From Shinella sp. H4-D48 (GTDB lineage Bacteria > Pseudomonadota > Alphaproteobacteria > Rhizobiales > Rhizobiaceae): a stretch of DNA of 64,000 nucleotides. The translations under genes were made by a program, and so were the position numbers. The stretch's first letter is position 1, and every line of letters starts with the position of its first letter. Where the stretch lies: the NCBI RefSeq assembly GCF_022637395.1, contig NZ_CP093337.1:3060501-3124500 (forward strand), written 5' to 3'. Under the pieces are notes generated by a model that saw only the letters and a list, made by a program, of their open reading frames with translations, was not told the origin of the DNA and did not search any database. Below, piece after piece: positions 9,128 through 17,819 of this stretch.

Positions 9128-10069
9128 ATGACGAGCCCGCACTTCTCCTCCGGCGATCTCATTGCCGACCGCCGCGCCGATTACGCCCGCATGTTTGCGG
9201 AATCGGGGGAGTATGCGGAGGCGGCGGAGCTGATGGAACAGGCGCTCGAACAGGTGCCAGGCTGGGCGGCCGGCTGGTTCCGGCTGGCCGAATATGCCGA
9301 GAAATCGGGCCAGAAGGAGGCGGCCGCCACGGCGTTGCGCACGGTCATCGCGCTCGATCCCGCCGATATCTTCGGTGCCGGCCTCAAGCTTGCCGTGCTC
9401 GGCGTCGCCGAGGCGCCCGCCACGCCGCCGACACCCTATGTCGAACGGCTCTTCGATGATTATGCGGACCGTTTCGACACCGCCCTTGTCGAGCGGCTGG
9501 AATACACCGTTCCGCAGACGCTCGCGGCCGTCGTGCGCAAGTATGCGGGTGACGATGCCCGGTTCGGCCTCGTATCGGATATGGGTTGCGGCACAGGCCT
9601 GTTCGGCGTGGAAATCCGCCAGAATGCCGGCCGCCTCGAAGGCTTCGACCTGTCTGCCGGCATGCTGGCCAAGGCCGGCGAAAAGGCGGTCTACGATCAC
9701 CTCGCCCAGGCCGATCTGTCGCTGCCGGCTGCCGCAAGCGGCCTCTTTGCCGATGGACCGGAAGTACGCGCCGATCTCGTGAGCGCCGCCGACGTGCTGA
9801 TGTATCTTGGCGATCTCGCCGAAGTCTTTCCGAGCGTTGCCCGCCTTGCGCGACCGGGCGGGCTCTTCGCCTTTTCGGTCGAGGATGGCGGGCCGGGCGA
9901 AACGCCGCTGCTGCGCCCTTCCCTGCGCTATGCTCATCCGGAACGCTTCATCCGCCGCAGGCTTGGCGAGGACGGCTTCGATCTGCTGACGGTGGAACGA
10001 AGCGTGATCCGGCGTGACGCGGGCGAGCCCGTGCATGGTCTTCTCTTCCTGGCGAGACGCCGGGCATAG
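9128..10069 (+). CDS. SAM-dependent methyltransferase with N-terminal TPR region
   Basis: The 313-residue protein has an N-terminal pair of helical repeats of the TPR kind (YARMFAESGEYAEAAELMEQALEQVPGW and a second with AEKSGQKEAAATAL) and a C-terminal class I methyltransferase domain starting near 130. The SAM-binding motif is SDMGCGTGLFG, followed by the acidic end of the next strand (EGFDLSAGM). The product resembles putative TPR-type methyltransferases in rhizobia, some annotated as involved in quinone-like or small-molecule methylation, but the substrate is unknown. No strong ribosome-binding site was found for the ATG at 9128. Confidence 0.85.
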   Translation: MTSPHFSSGDLIADRRADYARMFAESGEYAEAAELMEQALEQVPGWAAGWFRLAEYAEKSGQKEAAATALRTVIALDPADIFGAGLKLAVLGVAEAPATPPTPYVERLFDDYADRFDTALVERLEYTVPQTLAAVVRKYAGDDARFGLVSDMGCGTGLFGVEIRQNAGRLEGFDLSAGMLAKAGEKAVYDHLAQADLSLPAAASGLFADGPEVRADLVSAADVLMYLGDLAEVFPSVARLARPGGLFAFSVEDGGPGETPLLRPSLRYAHPERFIRRRLGEDGFDLLTVERSVIRRDAGEPVHGLLFLARRRA

Positions 10070-10124
10070 GCTTGCGTCCGACACGCGGCGCGATACAACA
10101 ATAAAACACGAGCGGAGATCGGCC

Positions 10125-10760
10125 ATGGACGGCGACAAGCGGCGTTTCGGCTTCTGGAATCCCACACCCACGCGCCACACGCCGCTGGAAGATGCGCAGG
10201 GCGTGTTTGCAAGCAGCATGATCGCCGCACTGGGCCTTGCCCTCATGAGCAGTGCCGGGCTGGTTGCGAGCGGCACAGCCGGCGTCGCCTTCATCCTGCA
10301 TTACCTGACCGGATACAGCTTCGGCCTGTTCTATACGGTCGTAAACATTCCCTTCTATCTGCTCGGCCTCAAGCGCCTTGGCCGCGCCTTTACCGTTAAG
10401 ACGATTATCGCGGTGTCGCTGACCTCTGTCATTACCGAGTTGCAGCCGCATTTCGTGCGCATCGAGAGCATCGATCCGATGTGGACGGCGGTGCTGGCCG
10501 GCATCCTGCTGGGTTTCGGCCTGCTCGGCCTCTACCGCCACCGCGCCAGCCTGGGTGGCGTTGGCATTCTCGCCGTCTATCTTCAGGATCGCTTCGGGGT
10601 GCGCGCCGGCCTCGTACAGCTTGCCTTCGACGTGGTCGTGCTCGCAGCGGCTTTTGCGGTCGCCGCCCCTTTCATCGTGCTGTGCTCGGTCGTCGGCGCG
10701 GTGGTGCTCAATCTCTTCCTGACCATCAACCACCGCGCAGACCGCTATATCGCGATGTGA
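10125..10760 (+). CDS. YitT family membrane protein
   Basis: The 211-residue protein carries five to six hydrophobic helices and the family features of YitT/DUF161 membrane proteins: an early glycine-rich helix (SAGLVASGTAGVAFIL), NIPFYLLGLKRLG, and LGGVGILAVYLQDRFG in the second half. It is an inner-membrane protein of unproven function; relatives are predicted transporters. The start at MDGDKRRFGF is chosen because AGCGGAGATC precedes it. It follows the methyltransferase by 55 bases on the same strand and converges with the AhpD-like gene. Confidence 0.88.
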   Translation: MDGDKRRFGFWNPTPTRHTPLEDAQGVFASSMIAALGLALMSSAGLVASGTAGVAFILHYLTGYSFGLFYTVVNIPFYLLGLKRLGRAFTVKTIIAVSLTSVITELQPHFVRIESIDPMWTAVLAGILLGFGLLGLYRHRASLGGVGILAVYLQDRFGVRAGLVQLAFDVVVLAAAFAVAAPFIVLCSVVGAVVLNLFLTINHRADRYIAM

Positions 10761-10764
10761 CGCC

Positions 10765-11229
10765 TCATGCCGCCTTTGTCGCCGCGTCCAGCGGATGCTG
10801 GCTGCGGAAGCTGACGGCGACACGGTTCCAGATGTTGATCGTGCCGATCGCAATCGTCAGCTTGGCGATTTCGGCGTCGGTGAAAAAGGCCTTCAGCGGT
10901 TCGTAAGCCGCGTCAGGCGCTCCGGTGTCAGCCAGTCGCGTCACCGCCTCGGTCCATTCCAGAACGGCGCGTTCGACCGGGGTGTAGACAGGCGATTCCC
11001 GCCACACCGACAGGAGATTGATCCACTGTTCGGAAAGGCCGTGCTGACGCGCTTCCTTCACATGCATATCGACGCAATAGGCACAGCCGTTGATCTGCGA
11101 TGCGCGCAGCTTGATCAGATGGATCAAGGCCGGATCGAGGCCTGATTCTTTCTTGATATAGGTCTCCAGTCCCATGATCGCCTTGTAGGCATCGGGCGCC
11201 ACCTTGTAGCCGTTCAGTCGTTCCTGCAT
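10765..11229 (-). CDS. Carboxymuconolactone decarboxylase / AhpD-like protein
   Basis: The 154-residue protein has the AhpD-like fold signature: a conserved CAYCVDMH motif (two redox cysteines and a histidine) near residue 60, preceded by the LIHLIKLRASQINGC helix. Members reduce peroxide-related disulfides or hydroperoxides or are otherwise redox active. The start at MQERLNGY is preceded by AGGAGAACGACC. It lies 22 bases downstream of an Rrf2-type regulator on the same strand and is probably its regulated target in a two-gene operon, which suggests a redox or nitrosative stress role. Confidence 0.92.
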   Translation of the reverse strand: MQERLNGYKVAPDAYKAIMGLETYIKKESGLDPALIHLIKLRASQINGCAYCVDMHVKEARQHGLSEQWINLLSVWRESPVYTPVERAVLEWTEAVTRLADTGAPDAAYEPLKAFFTDAEIAKLTIAIGTINIWNRVAVSFRSQHPLDAATKAA

Positions 11230-11251
11230 GGTCGTTCTCCTGTTGTGGGCG

Positions 11252-11749
11252 TCATGCGCCCTGCTTGCGTTCATGAATGGCAAGAAAGGCGCAGCCGCGC
11301 GCCGCAATCGATCCGTCATCACCGGCCGCTACATCGGCGAGGATATCGGCCACCGTCACACGCCGCAGTTCGGCGCGGTAGGCCTTTTCCGCGCGCAGCA
11401 TGGCGGCATTGATCTCGCAGGGCCGCGTCGGCTTGCCCGGCAGCGGGTTGGGGCCGCGCTGGCGGATTTCCAGACAGCGGAAGGCCGGCTCCGGCCCCTC
11501 GACGGCCAGCACGATATCCAGAAGCGTGATCTGCTCGGCGTTGCGTGCCAATCGGTAGCCGCCTCTGGGGCCGGGCAACGTGGCAAGCAGGCCGGCACCT
11601 GATAAGGCCTGGAGATGCTTCAACAGATAGCTCGTCTTCACGCCGTGATACGCCGCGAGCGAGGCGGCCGACAGCACGCCGTCGGCGGAGAGCTGCGCCA
11701 GCATCGCCACACTGTGGATCGCCTGTTCGACACCTTCACTGAGCTTCAC
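11252..11749 (-). CDS. Rrf2 family transcriptional regulator
   Basis: The 165-residue protein matches Rrf2 regulators: an N-terminal winged helix (KLSEGVEQAIHSVAMLAQL, then LAAYHGVKTSYLLKHLQAL) and the characteristic GPRGGYRLAR wing. The start is taken as GTG at 11749, giving MKLSEG as usual in the family, because GGAGG stands five bases before it; a TTG four codons upstream is less likely. Only one cysteine (FRCLEIRQRG) is seen in the region where Fe-S members carry three, so this copy may sense by thiol chemistry rather than a cluster. A large palindrome just upstream is a likely autoregulatory operator. Confidence 0.93.
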   Translation of the reverse strand: MKLSEGVEQAIHSVAMLAQLSADGVLSAASLAAYHGVKTSYLLKHLQALSGAGLLATLPGPRGGYRLARNAEQITLLDIVLAVEGPEPAFRCLEIRQRGPNPLPGKPTRPCEINAAMLRAEKAYRAELRRVTVADILADVAAGDDGSIAARGCAFLAIHERKQGA

Positions 11750-11762
11750 CAGCACCTCCAAA

Positions 11763-11789
11763 AATCATGGACAATAATTATCCATGATT
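11763..11789. promoter_or_regulatory. 27-bp palindrome, candidate Rrf2 operator
   Basis: Arms AATCATGGA (11763-11771) and TCCATGATT (11781-11789) flank a core that is itself almost symmetric; 12 of 13 base pairs around the centre at 11776 are complementary. It sits in the 107-base divergent gap between the Rrf2 gene (start 11749) and the helicase gene (start 11857), just upstream of the Rrf2 ribosome-binding site. Rrf2 proteins bind such dyads as dimers, so autoregulation and possibly control of the helicase operon are inferred. Confidence 0.6.
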
Positions 11790-11856
11790 ATTTACGAGTC
11801 AATCCTTTCCGTGCGGTTCTTTTCTTTCGGACGGGATCGACTAGCTTGTCTTCGAC

Positions 11857-14379
11857 ATGACCGATTCCGCCGAAGCCGCCCGTGCCCTGCTGCCCGCGAC
11901 CTTTTCTGCATGGTTCGCAGGCAAGGGATGGCAGCCGCGCGCGCATCAGATGGAGCTTTTGTCGCGCGCGACCGCGGGAGAAAGCCTGCTGCTGATCGCG
12001 CCCACCGGCGCGGGCAAGACGCTGGCCGGCTTCCTGCCGGCGCTGACCGACCTGACGCGCCGCGGCAAGATCCCGCCGGGCTCGGCCTTCACCGGCATCC
12101 ACACGCTGTACATCTCGCCCCTGAAGGCGCTTGCCGTCGACATCGAGCGCAACCTGATGAAGCCCGTCTCGGAAATGGGCCTGCCCATCACCATCGAGAC
12201 GCGCACCGGCGACACCCCGCAGGCAAAGCGTCAGCGCCAGCGGCTGAACCCGCCCGACATCCTTTTGACCACGCCCGAACAGGTGGCGCTGCTCATTGCC
12301 AACGGCGAGGCGCCACGCTTCTTCAAGGACCTGAAATACGTCATCTTCGACGAGCTTCATTCGCTCGTCACCTCAAAGCGCGGCCACCTGCTGTCGCTCG
12401 GGCTTGCGCGCCTGCGCCGCCTCGCACCTAGTCTCAGGACCATCGGTCTTTCCGCGACGGTGGCCGAGCCGATGGACCTGCGCCGCTGGCTGGTCGCGCA
12501 ATCGGCCGGTGAGGAGAACCATGCCGGCCTCGTCACCGCGCCGGGCGGGGCTCGACCCATCATCACCATCCTCAAGAGCGAGGAGCGCGTGCCCTGGTCC
12601 GGACATCAGGCGAAGTATGCCATGCCGGAGGTCTATGAGGCGATCAAGCAGCACAAGACGGCGCTGCTCTTCGTCAACACGCGCAGCCAGGCGGAAATCC
12701 TGTTCCAGGAACTCTGGAACATCAACGAGGACACGCTGCCGATTGCCCTGCACCATGGCTCGCTCGATGTCGGCCAGCGCCGCAAGGTCGAGCAAGCCAT
12801 GGCGGAAAACCGCCTGCGTGCCGTCGTCGCGACCTCGACGCTCGACCTCGGCATCGACTGGGGCGATGTCGATCTCGTCATTCATGTCGGTGCGCCGAAG
12901 GGCGCTTCGCGGCTCGCCCAGCGCATCGGCCGCGCCAACCACCGCATGGACGAGCCGAGCCGCGCCATCCTGGTGCCCGCAAACCGCTTCGAGGTGATGG
13001 AGTGTCAGGCGGCGCTCGACGCCAACTATATCGGCGCACAGGATACGCCTCCCGTCGGCGATGGCGCGCTCGATGTGCTCGCCCAGCATGTGCTCGGCAT
13101 GGCCTGCGCCGCGCCCTTCGACGAGGACGACCTCTTTGCCGAAGTCACTTCCGCCTCGCCCTATACCGGCCTGCCGCGTGAAAAATTCGGTCGCATCGTG
13201 CAGTTCGTGGCGACCGGCGGCTATGCGCTGAAGACCTATGAGCGCTATGCCCGTATCCGCAAGACCGCGGACGGTCTCTGGCGCGTCTCCAACCCCGGGG
13301 TCGCGCAGCAATACCGTCTCAATCTCGGCACCATCGTCGAGATGCCGATGCTCAATGTGCGCATGGTCAAGCGCGGCGCGAAGGGTGCTGTCGGGCGCGG
13401 CGGGGCATCGCTCGGCAAGGTGGAGGAATATTTCCTCGAAATGCTCGCGCCCGGCGATACCTTCCTGTTCTCGGGCAAGGTGCTGCGTTTCGAGGGCATC
13501 CGCGAGAACGAATGCCTCGTCAGCCAGGCCTTCTCGCTCGACCCGAAGGTGCCGGCCTATGCCGGCGGCAAGTTCCCGCTCTCCACCTATCTCGCCGATC
13601 AGGTGCGCGGCATGCTGGACGATCCCGCGCGCTGGGGTGCCCTGCCCGATCAGGTGCGCGACTGGCTTTCCCTGCAGCGCGACGTCTCATCCCTGCCCAG
13701 GCGCGACGAACTCCTGATCGAGACGTTCCCGCGCGGCAGCCGCCATTACATGGTGGCCTATCCTTTCGAAGGGCGGCTTGCCCACCAGACGCTCGGAATG
13801 CTGCTCACGCGCCGGCTGGAGCGCGCCGGCCGCCGGCCGCTCGGCTTCGTCGCCACCGACTATTCTCTTGCCATCTGGGCGCTGGACGATCTCGGCCACG
13901 CCTTTGCCGTCGAGCGTCCGTCGCTGTCCTCGCTCTTCGATGAGGACATGCTAGGCGACGACCTGGAAGCTTGGCTCGATGAAAGCTACATGCTCAAGCG
14001 CACCTTCCGCAATTGTGCCGTGATTGCGGGCTTGATCGAGCAGCGTCATCCCGGCAAGGAAAAGACCGGGCGACAGGTCACCGTTTCCGCCGACCTGATC
14101 TACGACGTGCTGCGCAGCCACGAGCCGGATCACATCCTGCTTGAGGCGACGCGCAACGATGCGGCGGCGGGGCTTTTGGATATTCAGCGATTGGGCGATA
14201 TGCTGGCTCGAATCAAAGGGCATATCACCCACCGGCAACTGACCCGCATCTCGCCGCTTGCCGTGCCGATCATGCTGGAAATCGGCCGGGAAACGGTGGC
14301 GGGAGAGGCACAGGATTCGCTGCTGGCGGAAGCTGCGGACGACCTGATCGCCGAAGCCATGGGCGGGCCTGATATTTAG
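11857..14379 (+). CDS. Ligase-associated DNA damage response DEXH helicase (Lhr-like)
   Basis: The 840-residue protein is a superfamily 2 helicase of the Lhr type. Motifs in order are Walker A APTGAGKT (about 48), DELH (about 164), LSATV (about 198), HHGSLD (about 305), TSTLDLGIDWGDVD (about 328) and QRIGRANHR (about 354). A conserved Lhr C-terminal region follows, ending in SPLAVPIMLEIG. The length and partner gene match the ligase-associated helicase of a bacterial DNA repair set that also contains the PdeM phosphoesterase, an ATP-dependent DNA ligase and an MBL-fold exonuclease. Here only helicase and PdeM are present, 12 bases apart. It acts in the cytoplasm on DNA. The gene is divergent from the Rrf2 regulator. 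Confidence 0.95.
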   Translation: MTDSAEAARALLPATFSAWFAGKGWQPRAHQMELLSRATAGESLLLIAPTGAGKTLAGFLPALTDLTRRGKIPPGSAFTGIHTLYISPLKALAVDIERNLMKPVSEMGLPITIETRTGDTPQAKRQRQRLNPPDILLTTPEQVALLIANGEAPRFFKDLKYVIFDELHSLVTSKRGHLLSLGLARLRRLAPSLRTIGLSATVAEPMDLRRWLVAQSAGEENHAGLVTAPGGARPIITILKSEERVPWSGHQAKYAMPEVYEAIKQHKTALLFVNTRSQAEILFQELWNINEDTLPIALHHGSLDVGQRRKVEQAMAENRLRAVVATSTLDLGIDWGDVDLVIHVGAPKGASRLAQRIGRANHRMDEPSRAILVPANRFEVMECQAALDANYIGAQDTPPVGDGALDVLAQHVLGMACAAPFDEDDLFAEVTSASPYTGLPREKFGRIVQFVATGGYALKTYERYARIRKTADGLWRVSNPGVAQQYRLNLGTIVEMPMLNVRMVKRGAKGAVGRGGASLGKVEEYFLEMLAPGDTFLFSGKVLRFEGIRENECLVSQAFSLDPKVPAYAGGKFPLSTYLADQVRGMLDDPARWGALPDQVRDWLSLQRDVSSLPRRDELLIETFPRGSRHYMVAYPFEGRLAHQTLGMLLTRRLERAGRRPLGFVATDYSLAIWALDDLGHAFAVERPSLSSLFDEDMLGDDLEAWLDESYMLKRTFRNCAVIAGLIEQRHPGKEKTGRQVTVSADLIYDVLRSHEPDHILLEATRNDAAAGLLDIQRLGDMLARIKGHITHRQLTRISPLAVPIMLEIGRETVAGEAQDSLLAEAADDLIAEAMGGPDI

Positions 14380-14391
14380 GGAAGACGAAGC

Positions 14392-15117
14392 GTGCAGCGA
14401 CTGGCATTGGCATCGACGGAGATACAGGATTTCGGCGCGGTTTCCGCGCGCACCGTCATTGCCGGGGTCGAGGCGGTCTGCGATCCGCTCGGCGCGCTCT
14501 ACCTGCCCGAAACCCGTCTGCTCGTCGTTTCCGATCTGCATCTCGAAAAAGGTGCGGCCTTTGCCCGTCGCGGCATGATGCTGCCGCCCTATGACACGCT
14601 CGCCACGCTGAAGGTGCTGGAAGCCGTCATCAGACGGCACGACCCGGCCATCGTCGTCAGCCTCGGCGACAATTTCCATGACCGCGTCGGCTCCGCTCAT
14701 CTGCCGGAAATCTTCCGCGGGAAGATCGTGGAGCTGGCGCGTGGCCGCGAATGGATCTGGATCAACGGCAACCACGACCCCGACGGCACCGTGGGCCTGC
14801 CGGGTCAGTCGGCAGACGAGCTGCATTATGCCGGGCTCACCTTCCGGCACGAGCCGTCGCTCATCGCGCCCGAAGGCGAGATCGCCGGTCACCTTCATCC
14901 TGCCGCCACCGTCATCCGTCGCGAAAAAGCGGTACGCCGCCCCTGCTTCGCAGCTGATGGCCGGCGCCTCCTGATGCCGGCCTTCGGGATCATGACGGGC
15001 GGGCTCGACCTGCGCCACCGGGCAATGACCGGTCTTTTCGACCGGGCAAGCCTGGTTGCGCACATGCTCGGCCGTGACCGCATCTATTCCGTGCGGTTTG
15101 CCAATCTGCGCGGATGA
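14392..15117 (+). CDS. pdeM: Ligase-associated DNA damage response endonuclease PdeM
   Basis: The 241-residue protein is a calcineurin-like metallophosphoesterase. Its metal-binding motifs are visible: SDLHLEKG (about 45), LGDNFHD (about 92), NGNHDPDG (about 122) and GHLHP (about 165). PdeM proteins occur in an operon with the Lhr-like helicase and are annotated as a nuclease of the ligase-associated repair set. The start is a GTG 12 bases after the helicase stop with a GGAAGACG ribosome-binding site. No ATP-dependent ligase gene follows; the next gene converges from the other strand. Confidence 0.93.
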   Translation: MQRLALASTEIQDFGAVSARTVIAGVEAVCDPLGALYLPETRLLVVSDLHLEKGAAFARRGMMLPPYDTLATLKVLEAVIRRHDPAIVVSLGDNFHDRVGSAHLPEIFRGKIVELARGREWIWINGNHDPDGTVGLPGQSADELHYAGLTFRHEPSLIAPEGEIAGHLHPAATVIRREKAVRRPCFAADGRRLLMPAFGIMTGGLDLRHRAMTGLFDRASLVAHMLGRDRIYSVRFANLRG

Positions 15118-15129
15118 GGGCGTGGCGCC

Positions 15130-16353
15130 TTAGCTCTTCACCAGGCGCAGGATCGTCGATTCGCCGCTGCCGCGCGGCTCCGTCACGGCGAAGACCGAAC
15201 CGTCGGGCGCAACCTTGACATCGCGGATGCGGGCGTCGAGCGGAACGCGCTCTTCATGCGCCACCTTGTCGCCGTCCATGTGCAGCACCACGAGGCCCTG
15301 GCTGACGAGGCCGCCGATCAGGAAGGCGCCCTTCCACTCCGGTATTGCATCGCCGTCATAATAGGCCATGCCGGACGGGCCGATCACCGGATCCCAGTAG
15401 TAGGCCGGCTGTTCGGTGCCCTCCAGCGCGGTGATGCCCTCGCCCACCTTGCCGCCGCTATATTCGATGCCATAGGTCACCTTCGGCCAGCCGTAGTTCT
15501 TGCCGGCCTCCGGGCGGTTCAGCTCGTCGCCGCCCTTCGGCCCGTGCTCGACCGTCCAGAGACGGCCTTGCCCGTCGAGTGTCGCCGATTGCAGGTTGCG
15601 GTGACCGTAGCTCCAGATTTCCGGCAACGCGCCGTCCTGCGTGGCGAAGGGATTGTCGGCATGCGCCTTGCCCTCCGGATCGAGGCGGAAGACCTTGCCG
15701 AAGCCGCTGCCGAGATCCTGCGCACCAACGCGGGTCTCTGCGTCGGATCGTTCGCCGACAGTGACATAGAGCTCTCCCTGCGACCCGAAGACCAGCCGCG
15801 AGCCGAAGTGCTTGTCGCCGTCATAGGTCGGCATCTGTTGGAAGATGACCTTCACGTCCTGCAGCGAAAACTTTCCATCCTGCTCGGTCAGGGTCGCCGA
15901 CGCCACCGACGTGCCGTTACCCCCCTCGCGCGGCTCCGAGAAGGAGAAGTAGATACGGTTGGAACTTTCGAAATCCGGCGCCAGCGCCACATCGAGCAGA
16001 CCGCCCTGTCCCTCGGACATCACATCAGGCACGCCTTCGATGGCCGGGCTCGCCTCACCGTTCTCTTGCGAGACGATGTGCATGGTGCCCTCCTTGGCCG
16101 TCACCAGCATGCGTCCATCCGGCAGGAATTCCATGGCCCAGAGGTGCGGCAGGCCCTTGGCCACCACATCGACGGCGATCTGGGGGACGCTGTCAGGCAG
16201 CGTGGCGCGCGTCTGGCCCTCGAAGGCCGGCTTCTGGTCGGGCGCATTCGCCTGGCCGGTTTCGGCGGTGCGTGCGGTCTGGGCGAAGGCCGGCGCCGCA
16301 AGAAGCGTGGCGGCGAGCATGGTTCCGGCGAGGAAGAAGCTGGTCGTGCGCAT
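15130..16353 (-). CDS. PQQ-dependent sugar (aldose) dehydrogenase
   Basis: The 407-residue secreted protein has a signal peptide (FLAGTMLAATLLAAPAFA, cleavage after AFA) and then the six-bladed propeller of soluble aldose sugar dehydrogenases. Recognisable elements are LPHLWAMEFLPDGRMLVT, EGQGGLLDVALAPDF, the GQGRLWTVEHGPKGGDELN region carrying the catalytic-type histidine, and GMAYYDG with the following GGLVSQGL. Such enzymes oxidise aldoses in the periplasm using PQQ. The start is set at MRTTSFF, behind AAGGGAACCACC; the longer in-frame ORF is upstream non-coding. It converges with pdeM. Confidence 0.92.
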   Translation of the reverse strand: MRTTSFFLAGTMLAATLLAAPAFAQTARTAETGQANAPDQKPAFEGQTRATLPDSVPQIAVDVVAKGLPHLWAMEFLPDGRMLVTAKEGTMHIVSQENGEASPAIEGVPDVMSEGQGGLLDVALAPDFESSNRIYFSFSEPREGGNGTSVASATLTEQDGKFSLQDVKVIFQQMPTYDGDKHFGSRLVFGSQGELYVTVGERSDAETRVGAQDLGSGFGKVFRLDPEGKAHADNPFATQDGALPEIWSYGHRNLQSATLDGQGRLWTVEHGPKGGDELNRPEAGKNYGWPKVTYGIEYSGGKVGEGITALEGTEQPAYYWDPVIGPSGMAYYDGDAIPEWKGAFLIGGLVSQGLVVLHMDGDKVAHEERVPLDARIRDVKVAPDGSVFAVTEPRGSGESTILRLVKS

Positions 16354-16519
16354 GGTGGTTCCCTTGTTGATCGTACGGTGATGGTCGCATGGACGCGTGC
16401 CATCCTGACGTCGCAAGGGTGCAACAGCGTGATTTGTTTCAACACATCGCTTCAAGAAATGTTTATCGCGCATCCTGTCGGTTTCGAACTGCCCCAATGA
16501 CGCCCCCACATACGCCCGG

Positions 16520-16558
16520 TTGATTTCCATCAAGGCTTGGCCGACCATCGGCTCTAAT
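16520..16558 (+). promoter_or_regulatory. FNR/FixK-type box and class II promoter for the stress protein
   Basis: A perfect TTGAT-N4-ATCAA anaerobox lies at 16520-16533. A TCTAAT -10-like hexamer follows at 16553-16558, so the box centre would be about 40 bases before the start site, the usual place for an activating FNR/FixK site. The stress protein gene begins at 16583. Regulation by low oxygen through an FnrN/FixK-type protein is inferred. Confidence 0.75.
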
Positions 16559-16582
16559 CTGGGCCATAAAGGGAGATTCAGA

Positions 16583-17023
16583 ATGTACAGGCATATTCTC
16601 GTTCCCACCGACGGGTCGGACCTGTCGCTCGCCGCCGTCGACCAGGCGCTGGCGCTCGCCAAGGTGCTGGGGTCGCAGGTGACGGCGCTAACCGTTGCCG
16701 AACCGTTGCATTTCCTGCCGGTGACACCAGCCGCGACGGCGACGCTGCGGGTGGACTACGAAGTTCATGTGAAGGAGGACGGCGCGCGCATCCTCGGCGC
16801 CGTCACGGAAAAGGCGAATGCCGCCGGCGTCGCGATCGAAACGCTGCAAATAACGGCGGGCGATGCCTGGCGCGGGATCATCGACACGGCCGAGCAGAAG
16901 GGGTGCGACCTCATCGTCATGGCCTCGCATGGGCGGCGAGGCGTCAGCGCCTTCCTGATGGGCAGCGTCACCACCAAGGTGCTCAGCCATTCGAAGGTGC
17001 CGGTGCTCGTCTACCGCGCCTGA
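16583..17023 (+). CDS. Universal stress protein (UspA family)
   Basis: The 146-residue cytoplasmic protein has the Usp fold: opening YRHILVPTDGSDLSL, a central ATP-site loop, and the closing MASHGRRGVSAFLMGSVTTKVLSHSKVPVLVYR, which carries the G-2X-G-9X-G-S/T nucleotide-binding pattern. Members bind ATP or AMP and are induced by stress. The ATG is preceded by AAAGGGAGATTC. A perfect FNR/FixK box upstream makes induction by oxygen limitation likely, as known for many rhizobial Usp genes. Confidence 0.96.
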   Translation: MYRHILVPTDGSDLSLAAVDQALALAKVLGSQVTALTVAEPLHFLPVTPAATATLRVDYEVHVKEDGARILGAVTEKANAAGVAIETLQITAGDAWRGIIDTAEQKGCDLIVMASHGRRGVSAFLMGSVTTKVLSHSKVPVLVYRA

Positions 17024-17027
17024 GCAA

Positions 17028-17819
17028 TCAGTCCTTGCGGAAGACGACGCTCGCCAGCCAGCCTGTCAGCGCGGCGAGGAACACCGAGAACGCACCATAG
17101 GCCAGCGAATGGTCATAGGCCGCGGTCGAGATCATCTGCTCGATACCGGTCTTCATGACGCGCAGCGGCAGCGCCTTTTCGGAGATGAAGACGCCGTCGC
17201 GGAAAAGATGCGCGCGCACGATATGGGTGCCGTTGGGCACGTTTGCCGGCAGCTTGACCGTGGCCTTGAACAGGCTGGCGCTGATGAACTGCACGCCGCC
17301 CGGATCACGCTGGTAGAAGCCGCCGCTCTCTTTCAGGCGGCGGAACGCGTCCCGGAACTCCGTGAGGTTGCTGCCGTCGCCGACGAAGCCGACCGGGGTA
17401 AGACGAATGTGCTGGATACCGACGCCCACGCCGTTCAGTACCGCCGGATCGGCAATCGTTTCGACGTCGCGCGTGCTCGAAAGCGAATAGGATTCCGGCA
17501 CCAGCTCGAAGGTCATCGAGCGGCGGTTGACCCAGATGCCGAAGACGCGCTCCTTGATGCGAACCGTGTTGTTGTCCTTCGGCCCCTCCAGCGCCACGAC
17601 AATGTCGTATTTGCGCTGGGCGAGCAAAGCGGGATCGTATCCTTCGATCGCGCCGAAGATCGTCAGGTCCGCGCCGCGGAAATCCGAGGAAATGGCGATC
17701 TCGTCGGTGGAGATGCCGATTTCCAGCTTTTCGGGCGCTTCGGCCGGCCGATCCTCCTGCGCGGCGGCAGGAGACACGAGGCTGACGATCAGCAGGAGGA
17801 GCGAAGCAAGGGCTCTCAT
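17028..17819 (-). CDS. TIGR02186 family protein
   Basis: The 263-residue protein has a signal peptide (ASLLLLIVSLVSPAAA), a large extracytoplasmic beta-rich domain beginning EKLEIGISTDEIAISSDFRGADLTIFGA, and one C-terminal membrane helix (AYGAFSVFLAALTGWLASVVF). This layout is that of TIGR02186, found almost only in alphaproteobacteria and nearly always next to a TauE/SafE exporter. The start overlaps the stop of that exporter gene by four bases (ATGA). It is probably a periplasmic, membrane-anchored accessory of the exporter; mechanism unknown. Confidence 0.93.
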   Translation of the reverse strand: MRALASLLLLIVSLVSPAAAQEDRPAEAPEKLEIGISTDEIAISSDFRGADLTIFGAIEGYDPALLAQRKYDIVVALEGPKDNNTVRIKERVFGIWVNRRSMTFELVPESYSLSSTRDVETIADPAVLNGVGVGIQHIRLTPVGFVGDGSNLTEFRDAFRRLKESGGFYQRDPGGVQFISASLFKATVKLPANVPNGTHIVRAHLFRDGVFISEKALPLRVMKTGIEQMISTAAYDHSLAYGAFSVFLAALTGWLASVVFRKD

